Of a stretch of DNA of 64,000 bases, positions 27,595 through 36,549 are shown piece after piece. A model generated the notes under the pieces. That model worked only from the letters and a program-made list of their open reading frames with translations, did no database searches and was not told the origin of the DNA. The translations under genes and the position numbers were made by a program. This stretch comes from an uncultured Mucilaginibacter sp. (GTDB taxonomy: Bacteria > Bacteroidota > Bacteroidia > Sphingobacteriales > Sphingobacteriaceae): positions 1-64,000 of the forward strand of contig NZ_CAITNG010000039.1 of assembly GCF_903893715.1 (NCBI RefSeq). The letters are read 5' to 3'. Position 1 is the first letter of the stretch. Each line of letters begins with the position of its first letter.

Positions 27595-29283
27595 TTAATG
27601 GTCGTCGCCTGATTTGAGCAAATTTTGCGGACTATCCGGCTGAAATTTATTAGGGACTGCTTTTGAGTATTTGAAAACACTGATCAGTGCTGGCACATAG
27701 GTGGTCATTACCAGTACCACCATTAAAATAAGCCAGGGCTTCATGGTCAATAACAGTGGCATATCTTTTTCCTCATGCAATTCCTCCGATTCAGGTAAAA
27801 TCAGCTGAGGTTCGTTCACACGTTTTCCTATGGCTGTCGCAAAAAATACGATGAAGTAAATAATTGCAGCAGCACCCATGATGATGCCGCCAACCAGGGT
27901 CGTCGTGGTAGTCGGTACAAAATGCTGGTTGAACTGCGGGCTAGCCGGATTAGTGTAAGATAATCCTAGGTTCGTCCTGCGGGGTTCGCCCATTAAGCCA
28001 CCAGACATCAATCCATGGGACAGGAATGCGATCCCCACCATCCAGATATAAGGTACCATCACCGCAAACGTTTTAAACTTCAATGCCTTTCCGGAAACGG
28101 AACTGTACATGTACAAACTCATACCCAGGATCACCAGGATCACGGGGCCTGCAACGGTCATGTGAAAATGACCGGGTACCCAGTCTGTATTGTGAACCAG
28201 CTGATTTAATGTATAGGAGGCATTTACGATGCCGGATAATCCACCGAAAATGAATAGGATAAGGCCACATATAAAGTAACCGAAAAGGTAGTTATCAACT
28301 TCAAAATAAGGTTGTTTCCACATCCAGCTAAAAACACCTTTCGCGCCCCGTTTCCTTGCGCCATATTCTAAAGAGGCCGCAACGGTAAAGGCTGTCATAA
28401 AGCTGGGAATAGCGACGGCATAAGTTAAAAGGCTTGCCCAAAGCTTTGTACCCGGTGTAAAAACCGGTTCGCTGAACTGGTGATGAACACCTACGGGCAT
28501 CGATAAGATCAGGAACAGTAAAAAAGCGAGCCTTCCCGCATTACCGGAATAAAGTTTGCTGCCTGCTACTTTGGGTAATATGGTGTAATAAGCTACGTAA
28601 GCGGGCAACAGCCAGAAATAGACCAATGGGTGCCCGAACATCCAGAACAGCATACGGGTGAGGGGAACATTGATGCTGTCTGTCCAGCCTAACGACCAGG
28701 GGGTTAGAATAACCAGGGTTTCGTAGGCAACAGGCAGCGTGCTGATCAGCCAGATGGAAAAATTAACAAAAGTTCCAAGAACTGCCAATGGCATTTTGGA
28801 CTTCGGATTTTCCTTTTTCCAGTCATACCATATTTTGGTCCAGCCGAAAAAGGCAATCCAGCTACCGACAATAAGCAAGGCGGTACCCACGTAAAAAAAA
28901 GGGGAGGCTTTTAAAGGGGCGTAAAAAGTATATAATGCCTGGGCTTTCCCGGTTGCCATAGCAACCAGATCCAATAAGGTACCGGTCACCATCAATCCCA
29001 TCGAAATCTGGTAAGACAATTTCGGCGGTTCCCGTTTTAAATAGTAGGCAATGGTGACGTGCCCGAAAACAACGGCAAAAAACGTGGTCAGCACGATAGC
29101 ATTTATAACACCATGCATGGTTAAACCCTGGTAATAATTGATACCTGCAACCGATGACTGGTGAATAACGCCTGCCCTGTAAATCGTTTGCATTACGCCA
29201 TTGTAGCACCCCAGTATAAAGAGTGTCATGGGCATTAGTAAGCCGGTCAATATCACCGTCCTGTATGGTTTGCTAATGTTCAT
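27595..29283 (-). CDS. cbaA: ba3-type cytochrome c oxidase subunit I
   Basis: The 562-residue multi-helix protein has all metal ligands of B-family haem-copper oxidases: low-spin haem H57 and H374, CuB ligands H218, H267 and H268, the cross-linked Tyr222 (H-x3-Y as in the ba3 type), and high-spin haem ligand H372 in PGHFHM. It reduces oxygen to water at the inner membrane and pumps protons. The B-family assignment rests on the closely spaced H218/Y222 and the partner genes. The subunit II gene lies one base upstream. Confidence 0.93.
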   Translation of the reverse strand: MNISKPYRTVILTGLLMPMTLFILGCYNGVMQTIYRAGVIHQSSVAGINYYQGLTMHGVINAIVLTTFFAVVFGHVTIAYYLKREPPKLSYQISMGLMVTGTLLDLVAMATGKAQALYTFYAPLKASPFFYVGTALLIVGSWIAFFGWTKIWYDWKKENPKSKMPLAVLGTFVNFSIWLISTLPVAYETLVILTPWSLGWTDSINVPLTRMLFWMFGHPLVYFWLLPAYVAYYTILPKVAGSKLYSGNAGRLAFLLFLILSMPVGVHHQFSEPVFTPGTKLWASLLTYAVAIPSFMTAFTVAASLEYGARKRGAKGVFSWMWKQPYFEVDNYLFGYFICGLILFIFGGLSGIVNASYTLNQLVHNTDWVPGHFHMTVAGPVILVILGMSLYMYSSVSGKALKFKTFAVMVPYIWMVGIAFLSHGLMSGGLMGEPRRTNLGLSYTNPASPQFNQHFVPTTTTTLVGGIIMGAAAIIYFIVFFATAIGKRVNEPQLILPESEELHEEKDMPLLLTMKPWLILMVVLVMTTYVPALISVFKYSKAVPNKFQPDSPQNLLKSGDDH

Positions 29284-29284
29284 C

Positions 29285-29737
29285 TTAATAATATTTTTTA
29301 GGCGTAATGATAATCTTGCCCATCATGTACTGATGTCCGGCACCGCAATATTCATGACAGACTACGCGGTAAACACCGGCATCTTCAAAAGTGACGGAGG
29401 TCTTCGTGATCGCCCCGGGTACGGCCATCAGATTGACACCTTTTTTTACGATATTGAACCCATGAACTACGTCGTCCGAAGTAAGGTACAGGTCGATGGT
29501 GGATCCTTCGGGAAACGTTAAGTCCTGCGGCATAAATCCCCACATTTTCGCTACAGCATAAACTTCATAGGTTTTGTCATCCAGCTTTTTCACATGTGGA
29601 ACCTTATAAGTGCCTGAATAGGTCACACAGGCAGGCACATCAATATTCCGGCTGAAGTCGTTATAAAGAATTGCGAAGAAAAAAACGGATAGTAAAAGGC
29701 CCGCAAGCACGATTACCCTGATCTCATATTTATTCAT
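29285..29737 (-). CDS. cbaB: Cytochrome c oxidase subunit II (CuA)
   Basis: The 150-residue protein has one N-terminal membrane helix (about 7-25) and a cupredoxin domain with complete CuA ligands: H92, C127, C131, H135 and M138 (CHEYCGAGHQYMM). Its short form with a single helix matches ba3-type subunit II. It accepts electrons from cytochrome c and passes them to subunit I. Confidence 0.93.
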   Translation of the reverse strand: MNKYEIRVIVLAGLLLSVFFFAILYNDFSRNIDVPACVTYSGTYKVPHVKKLDDKTYEVYAVAKMWGFMPQDLTFPEGSTIDLYLTSDDVVHGFNIVKKGVNLMAVPGAITKTSVTFEDAGVYRVVCHEYCGAGHQYMMGKIIITPKKYY

Positions 29738-29746
29738 TGCGATAGA

Positions 29747-29884
29747 TTAATAGTGTCTTTCTAACTGAAGATTATAAAGACTAAACCAGATCAGTGCGGT
29801 AAGCGCCAGTAAGAGTGTGATAAAAACAATGGTACCAACAGGCACGAAATGTTCTTCTTTTTCCTTGAGCTGTTCTTCGTCCAT
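29747..29884 (-). CDS. Cytochrome oxidase subunit IIa-like mini-protein, 45 residues
   Basis: A 45-residue frame starts with ATG 29884. An acidic head (MDEEQLKEKEEHFVPVG) is followed by a single membrane helix (TIVFITLLLALTALIWFSLYN). Size, head and helix match the IIa subunit of ba3-type oxidases. It begins the oxidase operon, nine bases before the subunit II gene. A TACTTTTG sequence (29901-29908, minus strand), a -7-like box, lies just upstream. Confidence 0.8.
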   Translation of the reverse strand: MDEEQLKEKEEHFVPVGTIVFITLLLALTALIWFSLYNLQLERHY

Positions 29885-30251
29885 AGTTATAATTATAAGG
29901 CAAAAGTAAAATGCCTCATTTATGAAGAGTATTGTTAGTAAGTAAAGCTATACTGCCACAGGGCTTTAGCGCATAATGCTTATCATAGTAATTTCATATA
30001 CGTCGTAAATTAAATTGGAACACAGAATGAAATAATGAGTCTAATAATCGCAGAAATACTTGACGCGTTCAAAGTTCACCGTATAAGAGTATTTAATGTT
30101 ACATTATATTAGTTAAAGCTTACATAATTCACACCCTGCAAAGGGTATTTCAGTTTTTTATACAACACCAAATAGTAGCTTTGATAACGTTTGTATGCCA
30201 GCTATAACTAAGGAATGCGTCAGATATGAAACTTAGTTATCAAAATCCAGT
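29885..30251. other. Intergenic stretch upstream of the oxidase operon
   Basis: Apart from the -7-like box at 29901-29908 no gene, RNA or palindrome was recognised. The region separates the oxidase operon from the redox/sulfur block. It lacks the GTAACA palindrome found at five promoters further right. Confidence 0.4.
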
Positions 30252-30464
30252 TTAGTGATTATTATCTGGTTTCCTAGTACTAATCCTAAAAGGATAGTAT
30301 AAAGGGCAAAAGCTTATGAAGCTGGTTAAAATAAAGATAGCGGCGAAGACAAAGAGAATTATCGCTAATGTGCCCGACACCACGCCAGTATAATACAAAA
30401 CCGCAATTAAGATAGCCGCGAGGATTCGTAATGAACGGTCAAGAGTACCCATATTCTTTTTCAT
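30252..30464 (-). CDS. DUF2892 membrane protein
   Basis: The 70-residue product has two membrane helices and a C-terminal SFCPLYYP segment with a conserved Cys, typical of DUF2892 (the membrane part of YgaP, a rhodanese-linked family). A palindrome GTAACAAATGTTAC lies 46 bases upstream with a -7-like box between, so it is a likely member of the Crp/Fnr regulon here. Two other DUF2892-type genes occur at 32.2 and 40.6 kb. Confidence 0.82.
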   Translation of the reverse strand: MKKNMGTLDRSLRILAAILIAVLYYTGVVSGTLAIILFVFAAIFILTSFISFCPLYYPFRISTRKPDNNH

Positions 30465-30480
30465 ATCGTTAATTTTTTAT

Positions 30481-30524
30481 TAAAATTACCAGATATAAAA
30501 GAGCTTTTCGGTAACAAATGTTAC
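30481..30524 (-). promoter_or_regulatory. Crp/Fnr-type operator and promoter, DUF2892 gene
   Basis: A perfect palindrome GTAACA-AA-TGTTAC (30511-30524, centre 30517.5) is followed on the minus strand by TAATTTTA (30488-30481), one change from the TAnnTTTG -7 box. The distance from centre to box end is 36.5 bases, the same as at the four other sites. Confidence 0.75.
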
Positions 30525-30593
30525 ATACAGAAGTAATGTACCTTTTTAAGAATGCTTAGTGCGCATTATTAGATCGATTACTATCTAAAACAT

Positions 30594-31229
30594 TCAAGAA
30601 TCGAAATCACGCAGTAATTTGATTTCATTGCGGTACAATAAAATCTTACCATTATTTTCTAAGATTTTCAGTAGTCTTGATACCACAACTCTTGAAGTCG
30701 CCAGTTCATCAGCAATCTGATAATGTGAAGCCTTGATAACGCTTGAGCCGGAAAGACGTTGTTTTTCTTTCAGGTAAGCAATCAGCCGGTCATCCAGTTT
30801 ATGGAAAGCTATGCTTTCAATTGATTTCAACAGTTCGGAAAAACGCTCCGCAAAACTGCGCATAATGTAATTTTTCCAGCTTGGGAATTTATGCAGCCAT
30901 TCGTCCAGTTTATTGTGCGGAATAGCGATGATGTCTACGTCCCCCTCCGCAATCGCTCTCACATCGCTTTTCTTTTCTTCCAGGCAGCAGCTGTAAGCCA
31001 TGGAACAGGTCTCGTTATTTGAAAGGTAATAGAGAAGGATTTCTTTTCCATTTTCTTCCTTTTTCAGTACTTTCAAGGTTCCCTTGATCACCAATGGCAT
31101 CATTCGGATATATTTGCCGTAATCCATGATGATGTCGCCTTCTTTAAAATGCTTTAGCTCACCAAAATGTTTAATCTCTTCGATCAATGCAGGCTCAAAA
31201 TCAAAACCGAGATTAACTAAGTTATCCAT
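30594..31229 (-). CDS. Crp/Fnr family transcription regulator
   Basis: The 211-residue protein has an N-terminal cyclic-nucleotide-type effector domain (about 15-125) and a C-terminal winged helix-turn-helix (about 150-205: HYQIADELATSRVVVSRLLKILE). It has three cysteines close together, C75-x5-C81-C82, in the beta-roll region; there is no N-terminal FNR iron-sulfur cluster motif. It lies amid sulfide, persulfide and oxygen metabolism genes whose promoters share a GTAACAnnTGTTAC palindrome, so it is the best candidate for the protein binding those sites. Redox or sulfur sensing by the cysteines is inference. No copy of the palindrome was seen before its own start. Confidence 0.9.
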   Translation of the reverse strand: MDNLVNLGFDFEPALIEEIKHFGELKHFKEGDIIMDYGKYIRMMPLVIKGTLKVLKKEENGKEILLYYLSNNETCSMAYSCCLEEKKSDVRAIAEGDVDIIAIPHNKLDEWLHKFPSWKNYIMRSFAERFSELLKSIESIAFHKLDDRLIAYLKEKQRLSGSSVIKASHYQIADELATSRVVVSRLLKILENNGKILLYRNEIKLLRDFDS

Positions 31230-31300
31230 AACGCTAAGTTAACAGTATTTCAGGTAATAGTAATGATTAGTGTCAAACGTTATGTACTGTGGCGCGGTAA

Positions 31301-31771
31301 TTAGATTAATTGCCTTAAAGATGGCAAAAACCTTCCGGTATGCTTAATGTAATCGCTGTAGCCTGCAAAGCGCTTTTTCAATAGCTTTTCCTCATAATTC
31401 GATTTAAAATAGAATAACAGGAACAATGCCAGCGTCACCAGTAACCGGAAAGCATCCGCAGAATTGAGGCTATATCCTGCAGCCGCGAGCAAAATTCCGC
31501 CATAAATAGGATGACGCATATACCTGTAAACACCGTTAGTGATTAAGTGACTATCTTGAGATGGGGTAGGAAACGGGGATAAGTTCACGTTTAACTGAAG
31601 CGTGGCAAGGATTAGGATTATAAATCCTGTTATCTTAAGGGATAAACCGACCCCACGCCAAAATGTATTGAGATCTATCTTTATCGCTAACGGGGAAAGG
31701 ATATAAATAAGAAATAGAAGTAGTTGTATCCCTACAAATACCAAGTCTTTAGATTTGATGGACTTAAACAT
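31301..31771 (-). CDS. Isoprenylcysteine carboxyl methyltransferase-like membrane protein
   Basis: The 156-residue protein has about four membrane helices and the family motif RYMRHPIYGGILLAAAG (about 84-100), with a C-terminal Glu-rich loop (NYEEKLLKKRF). This is the phospholipid/isoprenylcysteine methyltransferase-like fold common in bacteria. The substrate is unknown. It lies 71 bases upstream of the Crp/Fnr gene on the same strand. Confidence 0.85.
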   Translation of the reverse strand: MFKSIKSKDLVFVGIQLLLFLIYILSPLAIKIDLNTFWRGVGLSLKITGFIILILATLQLNVNLSPFPTPSQDSHLITNGVYRYMRHPIYGGILLAAAGYSLNSADAFRLLVTLALFLLFYFKSNYEEKLLKKRFAGYSDYIKHTGRFLPSLRQLI

Positions 31772-31868
31772 GCTTACTTCTAATATTACAGATATTTTAA
31801 AGCACCCGTGAAAATTTTAAATCTGTCACCGACTTTTATCAATGACAGATATACGCAGAACTCAAGGA

Positions 31869-32180
31869 CTATTTTACAAACTGGCTGACATTGTTCCAGG
31901 TCCCACCATTGATCACATTGGCAAACCCATTTTGTTCAAGGATCGTTTTTGCCTGGCTGCTTCTGCCGCCACTTTGACAGAAAACAATGATATTTTTCTT
32001 GTTTTTGAATTTAGAAAGTTGTGAACTGACTTTATCCAATGGAATATTTACCGAGCCTTTTACGTTCCCGCCAGCGAATTCACCGGGTGAGCGTACATCC
32101 ACTAAAAATGCTCCTTGTTTAATGATGTCTGTTAAATCGACTTTTGGCGTACTGCCAAATAATTTTTCAAAAATGCTCAT
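31869..32180 (-). CDS. Single-domain rhodanese
   Basis: The 103-residue protein has the rhodanese DVRSPGEFAGGNVKGSVNIPL segment (from about 28) and the active-site loop VFCQSGGRSSQ with Cys68. It should carry a sulfane sulfur as a persulfide and transfer it to thiols. It lies 53 bases after a DUF2892-like gene and shares its operator, so it is probably in the redox/sulfur regulon. Confidence 0.92.
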   Translation of the reverse strand: MSIFEKLFGSTPKVDLTDIIKQGAFLVDVRSPGEFAGGNVKGSVNIPLDKVSSQLSKFKNKKNIIVFCQSGGRSSQAKTILEQNGFANVINGGTWNNVSQFVK

Positions 32181-32233
32181 TTTATGTTATTTTAAATCTT
32201 TTTAAAGGCGGCAGAAAGCCGCATAAAGTGTAA

Positions 32234-32470
32234 TTATTTGATCTCTTCGTAACTGATATCCTCGCTGACTACAGCAGTCTTTTTTAAAGGAATATAACAC
32301 CCGCCAGCACCGCAGCAGCCAACATTGAAAAGGGCCATCCCGATAAAAAACAGGCCACCCAAGCCTATCAAAGGATCTCCTGAATTAACCGCTTCGAAAA
32401 CAATTACAGCTCCAATAATTAGTCGTACTATTCGCGAAAAGTTCCAGTTACTCAATATGTTCGTTTTCAT
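32234..32470 (-). CDS. DUF2892-like membrane protein with Cys-rich turn
   Basis: The 78-residue product has two hydrophobic segments (about 14-30 and 34-52) and a Cys-rich stretch NVGCCGAGGC before a charged tail. It resembles the DUF2892-type proteins found next to rhodanese genes in Bacteroidota. It is first in a two-gene unit with a rhodanese and has a GTAACA-type operator 80 bases upstream. The cysteines could handle sulfane sulfur; that is inference. Confidence 0.75.
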   Translation of the reverse strand: MKTNILSNWNFSRIVRLIIGAVIVFEAVNSGDPLIGLGGLFFIGMALFNVGCCGAGGCYIPLKKTAVVSEDISYEEIK

Positions 32471-32519
32471 TTTGCTGAGATTATATTACCAGGCTTGATT
32501 GAAGATCTGCCTGCTGAAA

Positions 32520-32563
32520 CAAATATAAATCCTATTATCTGCGACTTTGGTAACAAAGGTTAC
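32520..32563 (-). promoter_or_regulatory. Crp/Fnr-type operator and promoter, DUF2892-rhodanese operon
   Basis: GTAACA-AA-GGTTAC (32550-32563, one mismatch, centre 32556.5) is followed on the minus strand by a perfect -7 box TATATTTG (32527-32520). The centre-to-box distance is 36.5 bases. Confidence 0.78.
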
Positions 32564-32571
32564 ATATGAAA

Positions 32572-32592
32572 AGAGCAGCCATCGGCTGCTCT
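32572..32592 (-). terminator. Terminator of the peroxiredoxin gene
   Basis: A perfect 9-bp stem AGAGCAGCC / GGCTGCTCT with a 3-base loop is followed on the minus strand by TTTC. It lies 40 bases after the peroxiredoxin stop and just before the next operator. Confidence 0.75.
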
Positions 32593-32631
32593 GGTTTAAA
32601 TAGCGTCTGAATGGTCTAACACCGATTTATT

Positions 32632-33333
32632 TCATGATTGAGGTAATACTTTTTCAATAGCCAATGACTTGGTACAGAAAAACCAATCGTAACACGTCAT
32701 CTCTTCCGTGTGATCCATCCGCTCCTTTGCTGCACCACAGGAACCTGCGGTCGGAACGATGACATCATCTCCGGGCCGCCAGTCTGCCGGTGTCGCGATG
32801 TTATGACTGTCCGCAGTTTGCATGGCGATCAGCGCCCTCTTTAATTCATCGAAGTTCCTGCCCATGGATAGGGGATAATAAATCATCGCTCTGATCAAGC
32901 CTTTCGGATCAATAAAGAAAACAGCTCGTACCGCTTTAGTCGAACTTTCACCGGGTTGGATCATTTCGTATTTATGCGCTATTTCCATAGTAATGTCTTC
33001 AATAAGAGGAAATTTGACCTCCATGTTTTTCATTCCTTTAAATTCGATCTTGTCTTTGATCGTTCGCAGCCAGGCGATATGACTATAAAGCCCATCGATT
33101 GATAGTCCCACCAGCTGACAATTCAGCGCGTTAAACTCCGGTTCCATCTTCGCGAATGTCATGAACTCCGAGGTGCACACCGGTGTGAAATCAGCCGGGT
33201 GGCTAAACAGGATCACCCATTTGCCTTTATAATCGGATGGGAAATTTATGTCACCCTGGGTCGTTACCGCCTAAAATTCGGGTGCCTGATCGCCAATTCT
33301 CGGCATTGATATTACTTGTTCTGCTGTTTCCAT
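32632..33333 (-). pseudogene. Peroxiredoxin (Prx6/AhpC type) interrupted by an in-frame TAG
   Basis: ATG 33333 gives METAEQVISMPRIGDQAPEF, then TAG at 33273-33271, then the same frame continues with AVTTQGDINFPSDYKGKWVILF and the peroxidatic Cys motif PADFTPVCTSEF, to a stop at 32632. Apart from the stop, about 233 codons form a complete Prx6-type thiol peroxidase with a Cys-rich tail. A single base change at the TAG would restore it. A GTG at 33216 could start a truncated form lacking the first 39 residues, including the first beta strands, which is unlikely to work. The gene lies in the redox/sulfur block. Confidence 0.85.
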
Positions 33334-33506
33334 TTTATGTTATCCGTGTATTATTAAATTACTACCCTTTTAGGCATTTAACAATGATGTTGAATCATGT
33401 TATATATGATTTGGGTCACAGCCGTCGCCGTTTATAAACCCGTGCACCGTCACGCAGAGTTACCGATTAAGGACAACTTTAAATTACGGCCTGTTTATGC
33501 GATGCA

Positions 33507-34106
33507 CTAAATTTTAACACCAGCAAACCGAATGATATCAGCTTTCCCTTCGTGGTATTTTCCCTCGTTCAAACTGGTTTGCAAAAGCTCCGCAAATTCT
33601 ATTCTCAGACCCTTGAAATCTTCCCGAAGCATCTTTTCCGTATAAAGCATCCCGATGTCCTTCGGCCCGCCAGAGCTATTATGGAGTTGAGTCGGGTTGA
33701 AAGCTTCAAGGATCAACCTCCCGCCCGGTTTCAGCCAAGCCACAGACTGTTGATGCAACGGCTTGCGCACATCCGGCGGCAAATGCGCATAAATCAATGC
33801 CACAACGTCTGCACTATCATTGGCATAGCTTACTGAAACCGCATCTTCGATGATATAATTAATCTCAACACCGCTTTTTTCTGCCAGTTTCATCGCCTTT
33901 GTCTTACCTTTTTCGCTGGAGTCAAACGCATAAACGTTCCATCCGCTTTTCGCGGCAAATACTCCATTTCTGCCCTCTCCGTCACAAGGCAGAATGATTG
34001 TTCCGGCTTTAAGTGAGTTGAGCTGTTCAGCGAAGAAAACATTAGGCTCTTCCCCATACGCATAATCGCTGTCTACATATCGCTTGTTCCAATATTCGCT
34101 CATCAT
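33507..34106 (-). CDS. SAM-dependent methyltransferase (TehB-like)
   Basis: The 199-residue protein has a class I methyltransferase fold: YWNKRYVDSDYAYGEEPN at the start, the SAM-binding loop LPCDGEGRNGVFAA (about 40-53) and the acidic residue in VYAFDSSEKG. This pattern fits TehB/thiopurine-type methyltransferases that methylate tellurite, selenium or thiol compounds. It follows cydB by eight bases and is the last gene of the SQR-cytochrome bd operon; a role in handling toxic chalcogen compounds is inference. Confidence 0.85.
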   Translation of the reverse strand: MMSEYWNKRYVDSDYAYGEEPNVFFAEQLNSLKAGTIILPCDGEGRNGVFAAKSGWNVYAFDSSEKGKTKAMKLAEKSGVEINYIIEDAVSVSYANDSADVVALIYAHLPPDVRKPLHQQSVAWLKPGGRLILEAFNPTQLHNSSGGPKDIGMLYTEKMLREDFKGLRIEFAELLQTSLNEGKYHEGKADIIRFAGVKI

Positions 34107-34114
34107 TGTTAAAT

Positions 34115-35149
34115 TTAATAACTAGTTTCATCCATTTTTACCTTGCCACGAAATGTCCAGAATACAAAGATCGTATAGGCCGCAACCAGCGGCACGCCTA
34201 TCGCCGCGATAATCAGCATAATGCCTAATGATTTTTGTGACGAAGCGCCATTGTAGATCGTAATGTTGTATGCAGGGTTAATCGTAGAAAGTACAATATT
34301 TGGAAATAGATTAATCGTTACAGTGATCAGCAATAAAGCGGATGTTAAAGCAGAAGAAAGAAACGCCCGGAAAAAAACGCCCTTTTCCAATAACCTCCGT
34401 GTATTAATGATCGTCAGAATCGTCAGCAAAGGAATTAAAAACAGGTATGGATGCGTACGGAACTTTTCAGCCGTATGAGGCAGGTAGATCAGTGTCGCCA
34501 TGGTTAAGGCAACATAGGAGATCACAAAAAAGCGGCTGGTATTCTTCGCCAATACCCTTAACTTAGTGTGTAACCTTTTTTCTGTTTTCATGATCAGGTA
34601 GGTTGCGCCGTGCATCATAAATAAGGCAACAACGGTAACCCCGGTGATCAAAGCATAGGGGTTCAGCAAGTTGAAAAACCCGCCTACGTATTCAAAATCT
34701 TTGTTGATGGGAATACCCTGCATGACATTGCCTAAAACAACGCCGAGTAACAGAGCTATCGTAATGCTGGCAACAGAATAAATGATATCCCAGGTCTTTC
34801 GCCACCAAAGCATCGTTTCCTTGCTCCGGAACTCTATCGCAATCGCCCGAAGGATCAGCACGGTCAGGAACAGCATAAAAGGAATGTAGAATGCTGAAAA
34901 TATAGTGGCATATACTTCCGGAAACCCGGCAAATAACGCCCCGCCGCCGATCACCAGCCACACTTCATTGCCATCCCATACCGGCCCGATGGCATTTAAC
35001 GCGATCCTCCGGCTTTCGTCTTTTTTAAAAAATAAATGCAGTGCCCCTGCACCTAAATCAAACCCATCCAATATCGCATAGCCTGTAAAAACTGCGCCGA
35101 CTACCAAAAACCACCAGGTTGGGTAATCAATTCCTAAAAATGTCTGCAT
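34115..35149 (-). CDS. cydB: Cytochrome bd quinol oxidase subunit II
   Basis: The 344-residue protein has eight or more membrane helices and the CydB features YAILDGFDLGAGAL (about 24-37) and GPVWDGNEVWLVIGGGALFAG (about 50-70). It is one base after cydA. With CydA it forms a high-affinity quinol oxidase resistant to sulfide and nitric oxide, which fits its operon with an SQR-like gene. Confidence 0.95.
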   Translation of the reverse strand: MQTFLGIDYPTWWFLVVGAVFTGYAILDGFDLGAGALHLFFKKDESRRIALNAIGPVWDGNEVWLVIGGGALFAGFPEVYATIFSAFYIPFMLFLTVLILRAIAIEFRSKETMLWWRKTWDIIYSVASITIALLLGVVLGNVMQGIPINKDFEYVGGFFNLLNPYALITGVTVVALFMMHGATYLIMKTEKRLHTKLRVLAKNTSRFFVISYVALTMATLIYLPHTAEKFRTHPYLFLIPLLTILTIINTRRLLEKGVFFRAFLSSALTSALLLITVTINLFPNIVLSTINPAYNITIYNGASSQKSLGIMLIIAAIGVPLVAAYTIFVFWTFRGKVKMDETSY

Positions 35150-35150
35150 G

Positions 35151-36518
35151 TTAGTTCAGGGTTTGGTCGTGAATAGTTTCAATTATTGGAACAGGTTCCG
35201 CTTCGCTGAAACCATATTTGATCTTTTTGTTCAGCAGGTAAATAAACAGCGCAAAAAGCAGGACATAAACAGTAGTGAACAGGATCAGGGAAAATAATAC
35301 CTGATCGGCCCTTACCGCTTTGGATAAGGCATCACTGGTTCTGAGCAATCCGTATACCACCCAGGGCTGCCTGCCCATTTCGGCAGAGAACCAGCCCATC
35401 TGGTTGCCAAGCTGTGGCAATAATACGGAGTAGGAAAATATGGCCATCAGCCATTTATACTGAAAAAGCTTACCACGCCACCACAGAAAAACCGCGAAGA
35501 GCGTTAATCCAATTATGGTTACTCCAATAGCGATCATTAAATGGTAAACCTGGAAAATGGCATTGATCTGCTTAGGCCGGTCATTAACCGCAAAAGCATT
35601 TAAGCCTTTAACCGGTGTCGTGAAATTCTGATAAAGTAAAAAAGTCAGCCCGCCCGGAATTTTCAAACCGCTTACTGTCTTCTTATCCTGGTTAACAACC
35701 CCGAATAAATACATATCGGCAACTTTAAGGCTGTCATAATGCCCTTCAAACGCCGCCAATTTTGCGGGCTGATTTTTGGAGACACCATCTGCCGAATTAT
35801 GCCCGGTTACCAACTGCAGCAGTCCGGAAATGGTAGCAACAATAAGTGCCAGCTTAAAAGCTTTCTTTGAAATTTCTTCGTGCCTGTTTTTAAGCAGGTA
35901 ATAAGCGTGAACGCTCAGCACGAGGAATGACCCGGCCAGAAATGCGCCAACCAAAACATGAGAGAGCCTGTCCATGGAGGAAGGATTGAAAACCATCGCC
36001 CAGAAATCGGTGACTTCTGCTCTCACCTTCATGCCATGTCCGACCAGATGAAAACCTGCCGGGGTTTGCTGCCAGGAGTTAGCCACTACGATCCAGATCG
36101 CGGAAAACATAGATCCCAGGGCTACCATGATCGTGGAGAAAAAATGCACTTTAGGAGATACCCTGTTCCAACCGAATAATAATAATCCGAGGAACCCGCT
36201 TTCCAGTGCAAAAGCGAATATGCCCTCGGCAGCAAGCGCGCTACCGAAGATATCTCCGACATACCTGGAGTAGGTTGCCCAGTTGGTACCAAACTCAAAT
36301 TCCATTACGATACCTGTGGCCACACCGATCCCAAATATCAGGGCGAATATTTTGATCCAGAACTTGGTCATCGTTTCATAGATCTTCTTCCCCGTTTTCA
36401 GGTACATACCCTCCATGACCACGAGCATTACGCCAAGGCCGATGCTCAGGGGCGGATAGATATAGTGAAAGCTCACAGTAAAAGCGAACTGTATGCGGCT
36501 TAAAATTTCGACATCCAT
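35151..36518 (-). CDS. cydA: Cytochrome bd quinol oxidase subunit I
   Basis: The 455-residue protein has the haem-ligand region FHYIYPPLSIGLG (H18), the EFGTNWATYSRYVGD and FALESGFLGLLLFGW segments, and the late GRQPWVVYGLLRTSDA motif. The length and short loop after the sixth helix indicate a short-Q-loop form. It oxidises quinol and reduces oxygen at the inner membrane. Confidence 0.95.
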   Translation of the reverse strand: MDVEILSRIQFAFTVSFHYIYPPLSIGLGVMLVVMEGMYLKTGKKIYETMTKFWIKIFALIFGIGVATGIVMEFEFGTNWATYSRYVGDIFGSALAAEGIFAFALESGFLGLLLFGWNRVSPKVHFFSTIMVALGSMFSAIWIVVANSWQQTPAGFHLVGHGMKVRAEVTDFWAMVFNPSSMDRLSHVLVGAFLAGSFLVLSVHAYYLLKNRHEEISKKAFKLALIVATISGLLQLVTGHNSADGVSKNQPAKLAAFEGHYDSLKVADMYLFGVVNQDKKTVSGLKIPGGLTFLLYQNFTTPVKGLNAFAVNDRPKQINAIFQVYHLMIAIGVTIIGLTLFAVFLWWRGKLFQYKWLMAIFSYSVLLPQLGNQMGWFSAEMGRQPWVVYGLLRTSDALSKAVRADQVLFSLILFTTVYVLLFALFIYLLNKKIKYGFSEAEPVPIIETIHDQTLN

Positions 36519-36549
36519 ATCAATTGTTATTAATTAGCATTTTTAATAT

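Noticed and set aside
29901-29944. Possible sixth Crp/Fnr-type site before the oxidase operon
   Set aside because: A good -7-like box is present, but the sequence at the expected palindrome position (29931-29944) does not match.
33384-33398. ATGAT/ATCAT palindrome upstream of the peroxiredoxin gene
   Set aside because: It has a 5-base spacer and occurs once; no -7 box at a matching distance was found.
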